The notes under the pieces were generated by a model that did not search any database, was not told the origin of the DNA, and saw only the letters and a program-made list of their open reading frames with translations. Position numbers and translations under genes: made by a program. Of a stretch of DNA of 6,342 nucleotides, positions 5,364-6,342 are shown one piece after another. This DNA is from Candidatus Poribacteria bacterium (lineage in GTDB: Bacteria; Poribacteria; WGA-4E; PCPOR2b): positions 1-6,342 of the forward strand of contig JAPUIP010000826.1 in assembly GCA_027296925.1 (NCBI GenBank), read 5' to 3'. Each line of letters opens with the position of its first letter. Positions within the stretch are counted from its first letter, which is position 1.

Positions 5364-6342
5364 TTATTCGATCCAGAACGAAAAGAGGCGTGCCTGGCGC
5401 AGATAGAACTTCAGGCGCACCGGCTTTTCGAATACCAGGTCGTGCGCGTATTTCCACGCGATCTTCGCCTTGGTGCTGTCGCCGGTAAACGGCGGCGGCT
5501 CTTCTCCTGGGACCCAGAAACCCTCGTGCGGCCTCTGGGTTTCCCCATCGACAATCTCGGCGTAGATCTCGCCCCAAGTCGCGTCCGCATTGATGTAGAC
5601 ATCTTCGCCCTTCAGTTCGAACGGCTTTGTTAGAATTGTGCCGCACTCACCGCCGTCGATCGACACGAAGCCGTCGGGCCGCAGCTTGGCGAGGGTCAAC
5701 GCACCCGTATCTTCGAAGTGCTCGGGTTTGGCGTTCAGCCTGAATAACTCCTTGGCGCGGTTGAACTCTTTGTACTGTTCGATGCTCGAAGGGATGCGCA
5801 GAGCGTTATAGTAGCACCAGATCTCGCCGTCCTCGCGCACGATGGGATGACCCGCTATCAAAAGCTGGCTGCATCCATAATTTTCTCCATCGAACGGCTC
5901 GAGCCCGATGAACAGCGCGCGGTCTGCAACGCGTTCCCAGTGGTAGAGGTCGCGCGAGACAGTCAACTCAATCTGATTGATGCGGGTGTAGTTTGTCGCC
6001 GGAGGCGGAACGGCGCCGAACGGATTGAAGATGGTCGGGAAACCGATATAAAATCCTTGGTACGGCAGTACCGCCATGTTGTAACACTCGGCGATGTAGT
6101 CCTCGTCGTCGATGATGGCTGGCGTAATATATGCCGGGTTTTCAATGACTTCGCGGACACGGCGGCGGCGATTCTCCCGGTCGAGCTCATCGGTGTGGAA
6201 GATGAGCTTGGGTTCAGAGAACGCCTTGAAGTCGGAGCTGGTAGAGAGCCATACGGAACGTCCCCATTCGGTCCCCTGTTTTACCATGGCGAGAAACTGG
6301 TTTGACTGGTGGTCATGGGTAAACTGGGATTCATCCTGGCTG
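5364..6342 (-). CDS. Five-bladed beta-propeller glycosidase-like protein with C-terminal beta-sandwich (5' end outside window)
   Basis: The frame is open from the window edge to the TAA at 5364-5366, giving 325 visible residues. The ATG at 6287 is probably internal, because upstream codons (SQDESQFTHDHQSNQFLA) read as protein of the same fold. Blade motifs of the GH43/GH32-like propeller superfamily recur: GRSVWLSTSSDF (about 27-38), ELTVSRDLYHWERV (125-138) and EIWCYYNALR (173-182). The segment ALTLAKLRPDGFVSIDGGE (214-232) then leads into a beta-sandwich tail ending RLKFYLRQARLFSF. This propeller-plus-sandwich design is familiar in sugar-degrading Planctomycetota and similar groups, mostly as uncharacterised proteins. 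It would bind or cleave a glycan, but I could not assign the catalytic acids with confidence. Any signal peptide would be beyond the edge. It converges with the enolase gene; their proximity hints at a shared sugar-use theme. No GH family is claimed. Confidence 0.8.
   Translation of the reverse strand, partial: SQDESQFTHDHQSNQFLAMVKQGTEWGRSVWLSTSSDFKAFSEPKLIFHTDELDRENRRRRVREVIENPAYITPAIIDDEDYIAECYNMAVLPYQGFYIGFPTIFNPFGAVPPPATNYTRINQIELTVSRDLYHWERVADRALFIGLEPFDGENYGCSQLLIAGHPIVREDGEIWCYYNALRIPSSIEQYKEFNRAKELFRLNAKPEHFEDTGALTLAKLRPDGFVSIDGGECGTILTKPFELKGEDVYINADATWGEIYAEIVDGETQRPHEGFWVPGEEPPPFTGDSTKAKIAWKYAHDLVFEKPVRLKFYLRQARLFSFWIE

Noticed and set aside
5847..6305. Plus-strand open frame of 152 codons.
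   Set aside because: It is antisense to the propeller gene, whose blade motifs fix the coding strand; this frame is a shadow.

Overview
This looks like an ordinary chromosomal stretch from a moderately GC-rich bacterium with an accessory-carbohydrate gene content. The gene types are a Gfo/Idh/MocA oxidoreductase, a rhamnonate-dehydratase-like enolase, a five-bladed beta-propeller glycosidase-like protein, a VOC protein and a sigma-54 activator with PAS sensors. This mix is common in sugar-degrading, often uncultured lineages such as Poribacteria, Planctomycetota, Verrucomicrobiota and Latescibacterota. That placement is inferred from gene content only; no marker gene is present.

Layout. Positions 94-1050 (+) encode a Gfo/Idh/MocA-type NAD(P)-dependent oxidoreductase. 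It converges on a two-gene minus-strand unit. That unit reads from a small VOC/glyoxalase-fold protein (3815-3435) into a long three-PAS, NtrC-type sigma-54 activator with no receiver domain (3353-1158). The 107-bp convergent gap 1051-1157 holds an imperfect palindromic repeat resembling the dispersed GTCATTCTGAG-type intergenic repeats of many bacteria. The 309-bp divergent region 3816-4124 separates the VOC gene from the enolase-superfamily gene at 4125-5303 (+). Much of it is a decayed N-terminal fragment of an ISAs1-type transposase, cut off by a stop codon. The enolase gene starts at TTG behind a perfect GAGGAG. It converges, after 60 bp without a recognisable terminator, on a minus-strand gene (5364 to beyond 6342). 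That last gene encodes a beta-propeller protein with a C-terminal beta-sandwich, and its 5' end lies outside the window.

How the genes may work together. The enolase is a good candidate for dehydrating a six-carbon deoxy or acid sugar to a 2-keto-3-deoxy acid. The oxidoreductase could oxidise or epimerise a sugar or cyclitol, and the propeller protein could bind or cleave a glycan. Together they suggest scavenging of plant, algal or sponge-type polysaccharide sugars, but they are not one operon and no transporter or aldolase is visible. The PAS/sigma-54 activator is intact, including its GAFTGA loop. I found no GG-N10-GC (-24/-12) element by eye in the intergenic parts, so its targets are probably outside this window. 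I saw no RNA gene, CRISPR array or intact mobile element, and nothing that convincingly amounts to a new system. The transposase relic and the VOC-regulator pairing are the points most worth a second look.
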